Assembly (NCBI GenBank): GCA_045630285.1
Contig: JAZQSX010000062.1
Coordinates: forward strand, 36,049-100,048
DNA length: 64,000 bases
Origin: RGIG3009 sp045630285
GTDB lineage: Bacteria; Bacillota; Clostridia; Oscillospirales; Acutalibacteraceae
Direction of reading: 5' to 3'
The translations under genes and the position numbers were made by a program. The notes below the pieces were generated by a model. That model was not told the origin of the DNA. It made no database searches and was given only the letters and a program-made list of their open reading frames with translations. Positions 35,673 through 44,007 of the stretch are shown here, piece by piece (position 1 is the first letter of the stretch; every line of letters starts with the position of its first letter).

Positions 35673-36004
35673 GGCAGCAACCCCGCTTTTTTCAGCTGTT
35701 GCTGCATCACCGCATACAATGCGGTGCTCGTTGTGCCGACGGTGGCGGCACGTGCGACAAAAACCAGATCCCATCCCCCATGCAATTGCGGGTGGATCCG
35801 GCGGTAGGCTTCCCGTATGATGCGGCGACAACGGTTGCGCTGCACCGCCTTGCCCACTTTCTTACCCGTGGTAATGCCGAGTCTCGGCTTTCCCTCTTTG
35901 GTTTTGCGGACATACAGGATCAGCAACGGATGAACAAACACCTTTCCGTGGTAATACGCCGTACGGAAATCTTTGTTCTGCTTCAGTGTGCATAATGTCG
36001 TCAT
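35669..36004 (-). CDS. rnpA: Ribonuclease P protein component
   Basis: Protein subunit that helps RNase P RNA mature tRNA 5' ends. 111 aa from ATG 36004 (GGGAGA upstream; a TTG two codons earlier is less likely). The signature RLGITTGKKVGKAVQRNRCRR-type stretch is intact with the conserved RNR motif (KAVQRNRCRRIIREAYR). Lies between rpmH and yidD, as in most bacteria. Confidence 0.97.
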   Translation of the reverse strand: MTTLCTLKQNKDFRTAYYHGKVFVHPLLILYVRKTKEGKPRLGITTGKKVGKAVQRNRCRRIIREAYRRIHPQLHGGWDLVFVARAATVGTTSTALYAVMQQQLKKAGLLP

Positions 36005-36023
36005 ACGCAATTCTCCCGACTAT

Positions 36024-36046
36024 AAAAAAGAGCCACACGAGGTGGC
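36024..36046 (-). terminator. Attenuator-like terminator between rpmH and rnpA
   Basis: Small hairpin GCCAC / GTGGC followed on the minus strand by TCTTTTTT. It probably lowers expression of rnpA relative to rpmH. Confidence 0.7.
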
Positions 36047-36051
36047 CTTTT

Positions 36052-36186
36052 TTAATAGGTGAGATGTTTTCTACCTTTCGCTCTGCGGCGAGCCAGCACC
36101 TTACGGCCATTGGCAGTTGCCATTCTCTTACGGAAGCCGTGCTCCATTTTACGATGTCTCTTCTTGGGCTGATATGTACGGAACAT
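36052..36186 (-). CDS. rpmH: 50S ribosomal protein L34
   Basis: 44 aa from ATG 36186 after GGGGG-rich AAAGGGGG. Typical L34: MFRTYQPKKRHRKMEHGFRK followed by RKVLARRRAKGRKHLTY. First gene of the leftward origin operon, divergent from dnaA. Confidence 0.98.
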   Translation of the reverse strand: MFRTYQPKKRHRKMEHGFRKRMATANGRKVLARRRAKGRKHLTY

Positions 36187-36220
36187 GGAATTACCCCCTT
36201 TCGCCCTCTTGCGAGATTTT

Positions 36221-36250
36221 ATTATATAACAGACCACCCATAAAAGTCAA
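36221..36250 (-). promoter_or_regulatory. Promoter of the rpmH operon
   Basis: Minus-strand TTGACT (36250-36245), 18-bp spacer, TATAAT (36226-36221). Confidence 0.75.
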
Positions 36251-36403
36251 CAAGAATTTGCGGTTTTTTATTTTCCTGCTGTTTCGCCCTTGTTTTTTTC
36301 TATTCTCTTTTCGCTTTTAACGGGGTGTTTTTCATCTTTTCCCCGCTGCGCGACTACTTTTCCACCACGATGAAAAAAGTTGTGAAAAACACGTAAAAAA
36401 TGA
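36251..36403. other. rpmH-dnaA intergenic region
   Basis: A+T-rich gap of 325 bp in total between the two start codons. Besides the two divergent promoters it carries a few weak DnaA-box-like sequences (TTTTCCACC near 36358, TGTGAAAAA near 36381). No ORF. It could be an upstream part of a bipartite origin, as in Bacillus incA/B regions, but the boxes are far from consensus. Confidence 0.4.
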
Positions 36404-36432
36404 TTGTATTTACTTTATTTATATGTTATACT
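36404..36432 (+). promoter_or_regulatory. Promoter of dnaA
   Basis: TTGTAT (36404-36409), 17-bp spacer, TATACT (36427-36432); an A+T-rich leader of about 70 nt follows. Confidence 0.7.
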
Positions 36433-36511
36433 AATGTATAAGTATTTATATATCCTCTATTATATATTATATATACGGGACGTTTTGTGTTTTTGAAGGA
36501 GTTTGAAGCGT

Positions 36512-37843
36512 ATGGAAAGTATCAAAGAAGCCTGGTCCGGTATTTTGGAATATCTGCGCCGGCAGGAAGATATCAGCGAAGTCGCTTATAATATGTGGAT
36601 CACCTGTATTGAGCCGTGTACGATCGAGGATAATGCGGTCGTTGTCCTGGTACATACCAATTTCCAGCGTGGTATTATCCTTAGCCAATATGCGGACAAG
36701 ATCAAAAATGCGTTTCAGCAGGTGCTTGGTATTCCGTTTGAATTGAAAGTATTATCCGAGGAGTCGCAGGCGGCACCCGAGGCGGTGGAGCTTCCGAAGG
36801 CGGAAAATATTTTTGGGCAGCGCCCGTCGGATTACGAGTATTCGTTTGAAAACTTCGTCGTCGGTCCGTCTAATAAGTTTGCCCATGCGGCGTCCCAGGC
36901 GGTGGCGCTCAAGCCCGCCGGTTCGTACAACCCGTTGTTCATCTACGGTGGCTCCGGCCTTGGTAAAACACACTTGTTGTTTGCTATCTGCAACGAAATC
37001 CGCAAAAAAGCACCGGACATCCGCATTTTGTACACCAAGGGCGAGTTTATGACCAACGAGCTCATCGAGGCGCTGCGCAACAGTGCCACCACCGAGTTCC
37101 GTGCAAAATATCGCCAGGTGGACATTCTGCTGATCGACGATATTCAGTTTATTGCCGGTAAGTTGGGTATTCAGGAGGAATTCTTCCACACGTTTGACGC
37201 TCTGCATCAGGCAAACAAGCAGATCGTACTGACCTCCGACCGACCGCCCCGTGAAATTGCCACGTTGGAGGAACGTCTCCGCACCCGCTTTGAAATGGGT
37301 CTGCTGGCAGACATCCAGCCACCGGATATGGAAACCCGCATCGCCATTATCAAGCGTAAGGCACAATTGCTGGATTTCCACTTGGATGACGATGTGTGTG
37401 AGTATATCGCCACCCAGCTGAAGAGTAACGTCCGTCAGCTGGAGGGTGCCGTCCGCCGTATGCAAGCACAATGCATGCTGGAGGGGCATCACCCCTCCAT
37501 TATGACGGCACAGGCGGCAATCCGTGATATTCGCAATGATAATCAGCCGGTACCGATCACGGTGGAGCGTATCATCAACGAGGTCGCCCGCACTATGTCA
37601 GTAACACCGGAGGATATTCGTTCCAACAAGCGCTCCGCCACGATTTCATCGGCCCGTCAGGTAGCGGAATACGTCGTACGCAACATCACCGGCCTGCCGA
37701 TGAAGAATATCGGTGAGGAGTTTGGTGGCCGTGATCATACCAGTGTGGTGTACGCCATTCAGAAGGTAGAGGAGACCATGGCTGAGAATCCGAGTTTCAA
37801 AGGCTTGGTCAACGATATTATTAAAAACATTTCCGACTCGTGA
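36512..37843 (+). CDS. dnaA: Chromosomal replication initiator DnaA
   Basis: AAA+ ATPase that binds and melts oriC. 443 aa from ATG 36512 after GAAGGAG. Domain I (about 1-85) and a short linker precede the ATPase with Walker A GGSGLGKT (146-153), Walker B LLIDDIQF (about 206-213) and the arginine finger region EERLRTRFEMGL. Domain IV ends with the DNA-binding signature GGRDHTSVVYAIQKVE, whose residues read the DnaA box. First gene of the rightward origin cluster. Confidence 0.99.
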   Translation: MESIKEAWSGILEYLRRQEDISEVAYNMWITCIEPCTIEDNAVVVLVHTNFQRGIILSQYADKIKNAFQQVLGIPFELKVLSEESQAAPEAVELPKAENIFGQRPSDYEYSFENFVVGPSNKFAHAASQAVALKPAGSYNPLFIYGGSGLGKTHLLFAICNEIRKKAPDIRILYTKGEFMTNELIEALRNSATTEFRAKYRQVDILLIDDIQFIAGKLGIQEEFFHTFDALHQANKQIVLTSDRPPREIATLEERLRTRFEMGLLADIQPPDMETRIAIIKRKAQLLDFHLDDDVCEYIATQLKSNVRQLEGAVRRMQAQCMLEGHHPSIMTAQAAIRDIRNDNQPVPITVERIINEVARTMSVTPEDIRSNKRSATISSARQVAEYVVRNITGLPMKNIGEEFGGRDHTSVVYAIQKVEETMAENPSFKGLVNDIIKNISDS

Positions 37844-38162
37844 TGTGAAAAACTTAGTGAATTGTCGGTGAGTTGGCAGGGGAAACACCGTGAAAAAATG
37901 TGAAAGGATTTTTTAAGTTTTCCACAAGTCTTTCACATTCCACTCACCGCTTTTCACGGCGTGTGAACAACCAAATTTGTTTTCACATCTCTCCCAATTT
38001 TCTCCCTGGGAATTTCACAGCCTCACATTTCCGCAAAGCCGCAACGGGGCAGGAAAAAACCTACTTTTCCACAATTCAACACCCCCTACTACTACTACTA
38101 AAATTTTTATTTATTTTTTGCAAAAAAGCACTGTATTGTGTAACGTGAAAGGAAGGATCCTC
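37844..38162. other. oriC: Replication origin oriC with bacterial unwinding elements
   Basis: Intergenic dnaA-dnaN region without ORF. DnaA boxes of variant TTTTCCACA occur at 37918-37926 and 38065-38073, with several weaker TTTTTCACA-like copies around 37895-38035. After the second box come a C cluster (38082-38086), four TAC trinucleotides plus TAA (38087-38101) and an A+T-rich stretch (about 38099-38119). This box, GC cluster, DnaA-trio and A+T order is that of Bacillus subtilis oriC. Confidence 0.88.
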
Positions 38163-39266
38163 ATGCGTATTTACTGTGACCGTCAAGCCTTGGCAGAAGC
38201 TGTTAATAATGTGCAGCGTGCTGTCGCATCCAAATCGGCCCTCCCGGCATTGGAGGGTATCTTACTGCGTTCCAAAGCGTCTTCTTTGTTCTTGGCAGGC
38301 TACGATATGGAGCTCGGCATTACCACGACAATTGAAGCTCGTGTGGATGAGCCTGGTGAGATCGTGTTGACCGCCAAGCTGTTCTCGGAAATTCTGCGCC
38401 GTTTGCCTTCGGACGAGGTGCTGATTGAGAGCAACGATAAAAACAATACCGTGATCCGCTCCGGTAACTCCGAATTTACCATTATGGGCTTCTCGTCGGT
38501 GGATTATCCTGAATTGCCTACCATCAACAACGGTGCGGCGATGACCATTCCTCAAAATATGCTCAAGAGCATGATTCGCCAGACACTGTTTGCTGTTGCC
38601 CAAACGGACACCCGTCCGGTACATACCGGCGTGCAGTTTGAGATCAAGGATCAGACGCTGCGTCTGGTTGCTGTCGACGGCTCCCGTTTGGCTATGCGTT
38701 CCGAGCCGATCAAAAGCAACGAGGATCTGCAGTTTGTAGTACCCGGTAAGACTCTTAACGAGGTGCTGAAGCTGTTGGGTGAGGAAGAGGAGCCGCTGTA
38801 CATCACTGTCGGCGCCCGCCACATCATTATGGAGATCGGCGGTTATTCTGTATTCTCCCGCTTGCTTGACGGCGAGTTTTTACCGTATCGCAAAGCAATT
38901 CCGATCAATGCTACCACTAAAATCCGCTTGAACACCCGTTCGCTGATCGATGCGGTGGACCGTGCCTCGTTGGTGATCAACGATCGCTTAAAGTCTCCGT
39001 TGATCTGCCGTTTCAAGGATGACCGCATCTCGTTGTCATGTATCACGGCGCTTGGCAGTGCCAACGATACCGTGGATGCAAAGATCGACGGTCGACAGGA
39101 AGAAATGGGCTTTAACAGTCGCTTTCTTCTGGATGCGCTGCGCAATACCGAGAGTGATGAGATCGTCATTGAGCTCAGCGGCACGCAGTCGCCGATGAAG
39201 ATCCTGCCGTCGGAAGGTGATAACTTTCTGTTCCTCGTGCTGCCTGTGCGGCTCAAGCGCGTATGA
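38163..39266 (+). CDS. dnaN: DNA polymerase III beta sliding clamp
   Basis: Ring-forming processivity factor. 367 aa, three clamp domains. Start ATG 38163 after AAGGAAGG; an upstream reading crosses oriC and is spurious. Features include the N-terminal LAEAVNNVQRAVASKSALPA, FTIMGFSSVDYPELP and the C-terminal end MKILPSEGDNFLFLVLPVRLK. The end overlaps the next start by ATGA. Confidence 0.99.
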   Translation: MRIYCDRQALAEAVNNVQRAVASKSALPALEGILLRSKASSLFLAGYDMELGITTTIEARVDEPGEIVLTAKLFSEILRRLPSDEVLIESNDKNNTVIRSGNSEFTIMGFSSVDYPELPTINNGAAMTIPQNMLKSMIRQTLFAVAQTDTRPVHTGVQFEIKDQTLRLVAVDGSRLAMRSEPIKSNEDLQFVVPGKTLNEVLKLLGEEEEPLYITVGARHIIMEIGGYSVFSRLLDGEFLPYRKAIPINATTKIRLNTRSLIDAVDRASLVINDRLKSPLICRFKDDRISLSCITALGSANDTVDAKIDGRQEEMGFNSRFLLDALRNTESDEIVIELSGTQSPMKILPSEGDNFLFLVLPVRLKRV

Positions 39267-39472
39267 AGCAGGTAATACATACCGAGTTCATCCGACTGGA
39301 TACCCTGATGAAGCTGGCAAGCTTGACTCCAACCGGGGGACAGGCTAAGGAAAAGATCCAGGCCGGTCAGGTATTCGTTAACGGGGAATGCTGCACACAG
39401 CGCGGCAAAAAATTACGTCCCGGTGATTGCGTGACACTGGCAGATGAAACCGTTGAAATTGTCGGAGAATAA
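39263..39472 (+). CDS. yaaA: S4-domain RNA-binding protein (YaaA type)
   Basis: 69 aa. A single S4 domain: IRLDTLMKLASLTPTGGQAK and QAGQVFVNGECCTQRGKKLR. This is the small S4 protein conserved between dnaN and recF in Firmicutes; relatives of the RqcP type bind ribosomal RNA or tRNA. Overlaps dnaN by 4 nt, so it is coupled. Confidence 0.95.
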   Translation: MKQVIHTEFIRLDTLMKLASLTPTGGQAKEKIQAGQVFVNGECCTQRGKKLRPGDCVTLADETVEIVGE

Positions 39473-39487
39473 GGAAGGAACCACGCA

Positions 39488-40588
39488 ATGCAAGTAACCC
39501 GTTTGACTTATTCGGACTATCGTAATCTGGAACCGGGTCAGTGGGAGCCATACGGCGGTGTTAACGTCATTATCGGAGAAAACGCACAGGGTAAAACCAA
39601 TTTATTGGAAGCACTGTGGTTGTTTACCGGTGGAAAAAGCTTTCGTGGCGCCAAGGACAGCGAATTGGTCGGCTTTGGTGCGGAGAAATGCCGCTTGACA
39701 ATGGAGTTTATTGCCGGTGAACGGGAGCAGCAGGCGGAGATCACGGTAAAAGCAAGGCGTTCTGCCACACTGAACGGTGTTTCACTTTCCTCAGCCTCTA
39801 AGCTGGCAGGTACGTTTTGCGGTGTCGTTTTTTCACCGGCGCATTTATCACTGATCAAAGGCGGTCCGCAGGAACGCCGTCGGTTAGTGGATGCGGCTTA
39901 TTGTCAGCTTCGTCCGTCGTACGTCAGTGCGCTGACGGAATATGCCCGGGTACTGACTCAACGCAATGCGCTATGCAAAGCAAAAACCGGCGGCGACGCA
40001 GTGGAAGAGCTTTTAGAGCTGTGGGATCGTCAGCTGGCACAAAGCGGCTGCCGATTGATCAACGCCCGTCAGCGCTATATCCGTAAAATGGCACCGGTAG
40101 CCCGTGAAATTTACGCCGGTCTTTCCGGCGGCAAGGAAGCTTTTGATCTTCGTTATATTTCTTCGGTGGATTGCCATGAAGAGCAAACCGCTGCTGAACT
40201 GGCTGTCGTGCTGTTTGAAGCACTGCAATCGCATCACAAGGACGACCTTGCGGCGGGATTTACCACCGTTGGCCCGCATCGGGATGATATTGAGGTGATG
40301 ATCGACGGTCGCTCAGCCCGTAGCTTTGGCTCGCAGGGGCAACAGCGCTCTGCAGTACTGGCAATCAAAATTGCCGAGGCGGCGTTGCTGGAGGAAGTGA
40401 CGGGGGAGAAGCCTATAGCGTTGCTGGATGACGTTATGAGTGAGCTCGACGCCTCACGTCAAGAATATATTTTGAATCACATTCGGGATTGGCAGGTGTT
40501 TATCACCTGCTGTGAGCCCACACCGCTGATGCAGCTGCGCGGCGGTAAGCAATTCAGTATGCAAAACGGAAAACTTTCCACAATTTAA
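39488..40588 (+). CDS. recF: DNA replication and repair protein RecF
   Basis: SMC-like ATPase of recombination mediator RecFOR. 366 aa. Walker A GENAQGKTNLLEAL near residue 33, the signature FGSQGQQRSAVLAIKIAEA and Walker B ALLDDVMSELD are present. Start ATG 39488 after GGAAGGA. Follows the S4 gene in the canonical order. Confidence 0.98.
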   Translation: MQVTRLTYSDYRNLEPGQWEPYGGVNVIIGENAQGKTNLLEALWLFTGGKSFRGAKDSELVGFGAEKCRLTMEFIAGEREQQAEITVKARRSATLNGVSLSSASKLAGTFCGVVFSPAHLSLIKGGPQERRRLVDAAYCQLRPSYVSALTEYARVLTQRNALCKAKTGGDAVEELLELWDRQLAQSGCRLINARQRYIRKMAPVAREIYAGLSGGKEAFDLRYISSVDCHEEQTAAELAVVLFEALQSHHKDDLAAGFTTVGPHRDDIEVMIDGRSARSFGSQGQQRSAVLAIKIAEAALLEEVTGEKPIALLDDVMSELDASRQEYILNHIRDWQVFITCCEPTPLMQLRGGKQFSMQNGKLSTI

Positions 40589-40620
40589 AAAGTAATTGTG
40601 AAAAAAGGAGCCGTCATACT

Positions 40621-40884
40621 ATGTATTTATTTTTAGGGCAGGAAACGGTTGTGCCGATGCGTGAGATCGTCGGTATTTTCGATATGGAAAATACGACAAT
40701 TTCCAAGAGTACACGATCGTTTTTGGCAGAAGCGGAGCAAAATGGGGAGGTCGTCACGGTAAGTGACGAGTTGCCGAAAAGCTTTGTGGTCTGTGAGTCC
40801 AAAACAAACGGAAGAACCGTTTATATATCGCAAATTTCCTGCGCAACACTGTTAAAACGGGCAAAAGCCCTGCGTTCAAACTAA
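40621..40884 (+). CDS. remB: RemB-like regulator (DUF370)
   Basis: 87 aa; begins MYLFLGQETVVPMREIVGIF, characteristic of the extracellular matrix regulator RemB/YaaB found between recF and gyrB in Firmicutes. RemA/RemB proteins control biofilm and osmolyte genes in Bacillus. Here function is inferred from family and place. Good AAGGAG site (40606-40611), though it is close to the 40621 ATG. Confidence 0.92.
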   Translation: MYLFLGQETVVPMREIVGIFDMENTTISKSTRSFLAEAEQNGEVVTVSDELPKSFVVCESKTNGRTVYISQISCATLLKRAKALRSN

Positions 40885-40904
40885 GAAATGAGAGGTTATC
40901 CGAC

Positions 40905-42869
40905 ATGAGTACCGAAATGGAAATGGATCTGGAACTGGAAAATGAAATGACCCGTGCGGAAAATAAGCCGTACGACGAGAGTCAGATCCAGGTGTTGGAA
41001 GGCTTGGAGGCTGTGCGGAAGCGTCCGGGTATGTACATCGGCTCCACAGGCCCTCGCGGTCTGCATCATCTGGTGTATGAAATCGTGGACAACTCGGTCG
41101 TCGAAGCGCTCGCCGGCTTCTGCACCCATATTGAAGTGGATATCCTGCCCGGAGATATTATCTCGGTGCGGGATAACGGTCGTGGTATTCCGGTCGGTAT
41201 CCACGAAAAAATGGGCATTCCCACTGTTACCGTCGTATTGACGGTGCTGCACGCCGGCGGTAAGTTCGGCGGCAGCGGTTATAAGGTGTCCGGCGGTCTG
41301 CACGGCGTAGGTTCGTCGGTCGTTAATGCGCTGTCCGAGTGGTTGGAGGTTGAAATTTCCCGTGAGGGCAAAATTTTCTTCCAGCGCTTTGAGCGTGGTA
41401 ACGCCGTTTCCGACCTGACGGTCATCGGTTCGTCGGAAAGCGACGGTACGCTGATCCGCTTCAAGCCTGATGCGGAGATCTTTACCGATACGACGGAATA
41501 CGAGTTTGAAGTATTGGAAAAACGTCTGCGTGAACAGGCATTCCTCAACGCCGGTTTGAAGATCACGCTGACCGACCGCCGTGACGAGGAAAACGTACAG
41601 GAAAAGGTATTCTGCTACGAAGGCGGTATTTCTTCGTTTGTGGAATTTATGAACAAGACCCGTGGGTATCAGCCGTTGCACGAAACGGTGGTACATATGG
41701 CGATCGCCAAGGGTGATTCCATTGCAGAGATTGCGTTCCAGTACAACGACAGCTATAACGAAAATATTATTTCGTTTGCCAATAACATTCACACGGTGGA
41801 CGGCGGTACGCATGAAAATGCTTTCAAAAACGCCATTACCCGTATTTTGAACGACTACGCCCGCCGTCACGGTATGCTGAAGGATGCCGACGCCAACTTG
41901 AAAGGCGACGACGTGCGTGAAGGTCTGGCGGCGGTTATCAGCGTCAAGCTGAAGGATGCACAGTTCGAGGGCCAGACGAAGGCAAAGCTCGGCAATACCG
42001 CCATGGGAACGCTGGTTACCCAGCTGCTCAACGAAAAATTGGTACCGTATCTGGAGGAAAATCCGGCGGTTGCCAAGGGAATTCTTGAAAAATCTATCAA
42101 TGCGGCACGGGTGCGTGAAGCGGCGCAAAAAGCCCGTGAGCTCGCTCGTAAAAAGACGGGGCTTTCCTCTACACGTATGCCGGATAAGCTGGCCGATTGC
42201 ATCTGGAGCGATGCGGAGCGTACGGAATTGTACATTGTCGAGGGTGACTCGGCAGGTGGCTCCGCTATTCAGGGTCGTGACCGTAACTTTCAGGCAATTC
42301 TCCCGCTGTGGGGTAAGATGCTCAACGTCGAAAAGGCCCGCCTGGACAAGGTGTACGGCAACGAGAAGCTGATTCCTGTCGTGATTGCACTGGGCTGCGG
42401 TATTGGTGATGATTTTGATATTTCCAAGCTCCGTTACGGTAAAGTTATCATTATGGCGGATGCTGACGTCGACGGTTCGCACATTCGTACGTTGCTTCTC
42501 ACCTTCTTCTTCCGCTATATGCGGCCGCTGGTAGATGAGGGACACGTGTACATTGCTCAGCCGCCGCTGTTTAAGGTGTCGAAGGGTAAGCAGGTGCGCT
42601 ATGCCTTCTCGGACGCCGAGCGTGATCAGTATATTGCAGAATTGGGCGGTAATGCGGACATTCAGCGGTATAAGGGTCTTGGTGAAATGGATCCGGAGCA
42701 GCTGTGGGAAACGACAATGGATCCGGCGTTCCGTACGATGCTGCGTGTCGAGCTTTCGGATGCCGCCGCTGCGGACGAGACGTTCACCATTTTGATGGGT
42801 GATAAAGTTGAGCCCCGTCGTGATTTTATCGAACGCAACGCACAGTACGTGTCAAACTTGGATATCTGA
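40905..42869 (+). CDS. gyrB: DNA gyrase subunit B
   Basis: ATPase subunit of gyrase, 654 aa. The GHKL ATP site (RPGMYIGSTGPRGLHHLVYE), the EIVDNSVVEALAG segment in which the usual Asp is followed by V rather than A or I, and TOPRIM residues VEGDSAGGSAIQGRDR and DADVDGSHIRTLL are all visible. The late KGLGEMDPEQLWETTMDP is also typical. Start ATG 40905 after GAGAGG. The next gene is not gyrA but a membrane protein, 13 nt downstream. Confidence 0.99.
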   Translation: MSTEMEMDLELENEMTRAENKPYDESQIQVLEGLEAVRKRPGMYIGSTGPRGLHHLVYEIVDNSVVEALAGFCTHIEVDILPGDIISVRDNGRGIPVGIHEKMGIPTVTVVLTVLHAGGKFGGSGYKVSGGLHGVGSSVVNALSEWLEVEISREGKIFFQRFERGNAVSDLTVIGSSESDGTLIRFKPDAEIFTDTTEYEFEVLEKRLREQAFLNAGLKITLTDRRDEENVQEKVFCYEGGISSFVEFMNKTRGYQPLHETVVHMAIAKGDSIAEIAFQYNDSYNENIISFANNIHTVDGGTHENAFKNAITRILNDYARRHGMLKDADANLKGDDVREGLAAVISVKLKDAQFEGQTKAKLGNTAMGTLVTQLLNEKLVPYLEENPAVAKGILEKSINAARVREAAQKARELARKKTGLSSTRMPDKLADCIWSDAERTELYIVEGDSAGGSAIQGRDRNFQAILPLWGKMLNVEKARLDKVYGNEKLIPVVIALGCGIGDDFDISKLRYGKVIIMADADVDGSHIRTLLLTFFFRYMRPLVDEGHVYIAQPPLFKVSKGKQVRYAFSDAERDQYIAELGGNADIQRYKGLGEMDPEQLWETTMDPAFRTMLRVELSDAAAADETFTILMGDKVEPRRDFIERNAQYVSNLDI

Positions 42870-42881
42870 TAAGGAGTTCTT

Positions 42882-43988
42882 ATGGAAGAACAGACTGTTA
42901 CCTCACGGGAATATGCGGTAGGACTCAGTCGGGAGGAATACGTATATTCCCAGCAACTCGCTGCCAAGACCTTGCGTGGCAAATATCTGCTCGGGAGTCG
43001 TCTGTTTTCTGCGATCATGATGGTACTGTGTGTGCTTATGGTCGTGGCGGACCGCTTGTTGGCGGGAAATTGGGACATATCGTTATTGGTCATCGTCGTG
43101 TTGATGGTAGCGGTAGAATTGTGGGTATTTATCACCTCGCCGTCGCAAATTCGCCGTCAGCATGGGCTGTTGTATGATAAGACGCTGTTTCACGGGTATT
43201 CGTTCGACGGTGTTTTGACTTTGGACGACCGTGGTGTTACGAAAAAAACGTCAAAAAATGAAACGACTGTATTGTTTATGCAGTGTACCGCCTTCATTGA
43301 AGACAGTGAGATGATGATGTTTTGCTCGAGCACGGGTAAAAGCATCGTTATTCCAAAGCGGTTTTTCACCGAAGACGATGCCGAACTGACCCGCCGTGTG
43401 GCGCTGGCGGCGATTCCGCCGTCACGGTGCTACTTGCGGGGGCAGGTGGATGCACAGCTGACCGAGCGGTTGCCGTTACCGGACGAGGGTGTCCCCGCAC
43501 CGGAGGACCCGTTGCTGGAGCTGCGTGTCGAGTATACACCGAAAGAAATGAAAGCGCAGGTAACCGAAACGGCACTGCGGACGTACGTGCAAAAATTACC
43601 GCAAAAGTCGTTGACCGCCGTGCTGGTAACGATTTTGGCGTATTTCGGATTTGAAATTTCCCCGTTGCCGACGTTTTTGCTTTGTTCCGTGCTGCTTTTC
43701 GTGTTTAGCGTGGTGGGTAGCCGGATGCGTGTGGGGCGTATGCTGGCAGCGGCCGGTGGTGAAGGCGGCTCGACCCGCATCACCTTTACCGACACGGTTA
43801 TTAAGATTCAGGGCAAAGGCGACGACGTCCTGACAGTGCCGTGGAAGTGTGTGACCCGTGCCGTGTCTGCTCCGAAGGATGTGGAGTTTTACGTAAACGG
43901 GGAAAAGGCGTTTCTTATTCCGAAGCGTTGCGTGGAGGATATGGCGGTATTGACCACTGTGGTTGACGCACATTTGATCACCGGATAA
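42882..43988 (+). CDS. Membrane protein with two YcxB-like domains (first of pair)
   Basis: 368 aa. Two tandem units, each a pair of membrane helices followed by a small beta-rich domain: helices at about 45-88 and 248-285, domains at about 110-180 and 295-366. Both domains end in the YcxB-like hallmark: IVIPKRFFTEDDAELTRRV and LIPKRCVEDMAVLTTVV. Function unknown. It lies 12 nt after gyrB and 19 nt before a related gene, so it must be transcribed with gyrase. Start ATG 42882 after AAGGAG. Confidence 0.85.
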   Translation: MEEQTVTSREYAVGLSREEYVYSQQLAAKTLRGKYLLGSRLFSAIMMVLCVLMVVADRLLAGNWDISLLVIVVLMVAVELWVFITSPSQIRRQHGLLYDKTLFHGYSFDGVLTLDDRGVTKKTSKNETTVLFMQCTAFIEDSEMMMFCSSTGKSIVIPKRFFTEDDAELTRRVALAAIPPSRCYLRGQVDAQLTERLPLPDEGVPAPEDPLLELRVEYTPKEMKAQVTETALRTYVQKLPQKSLTAVLVTILAYFGFEISPLPTFLLCSVLLFVFSVVGSRMRVGRMLAAAGGEGGSTRITFTDTVIKIQGKGDDVLTVPWKCVTRAVSAPKDVEFYVNGEKAFLIPKRCVEDMAVLTTVVDAHLITG

Positions 43989-44007
43989 CCGGAAAGGGGG
44001 ACGACCG

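Noticed and set aside
40896..42545. 549-codon minus-strand open frame opposite gyrB
   Set aside because: gyrB is unmistakable in the other strand; the antisense frame has no family features.
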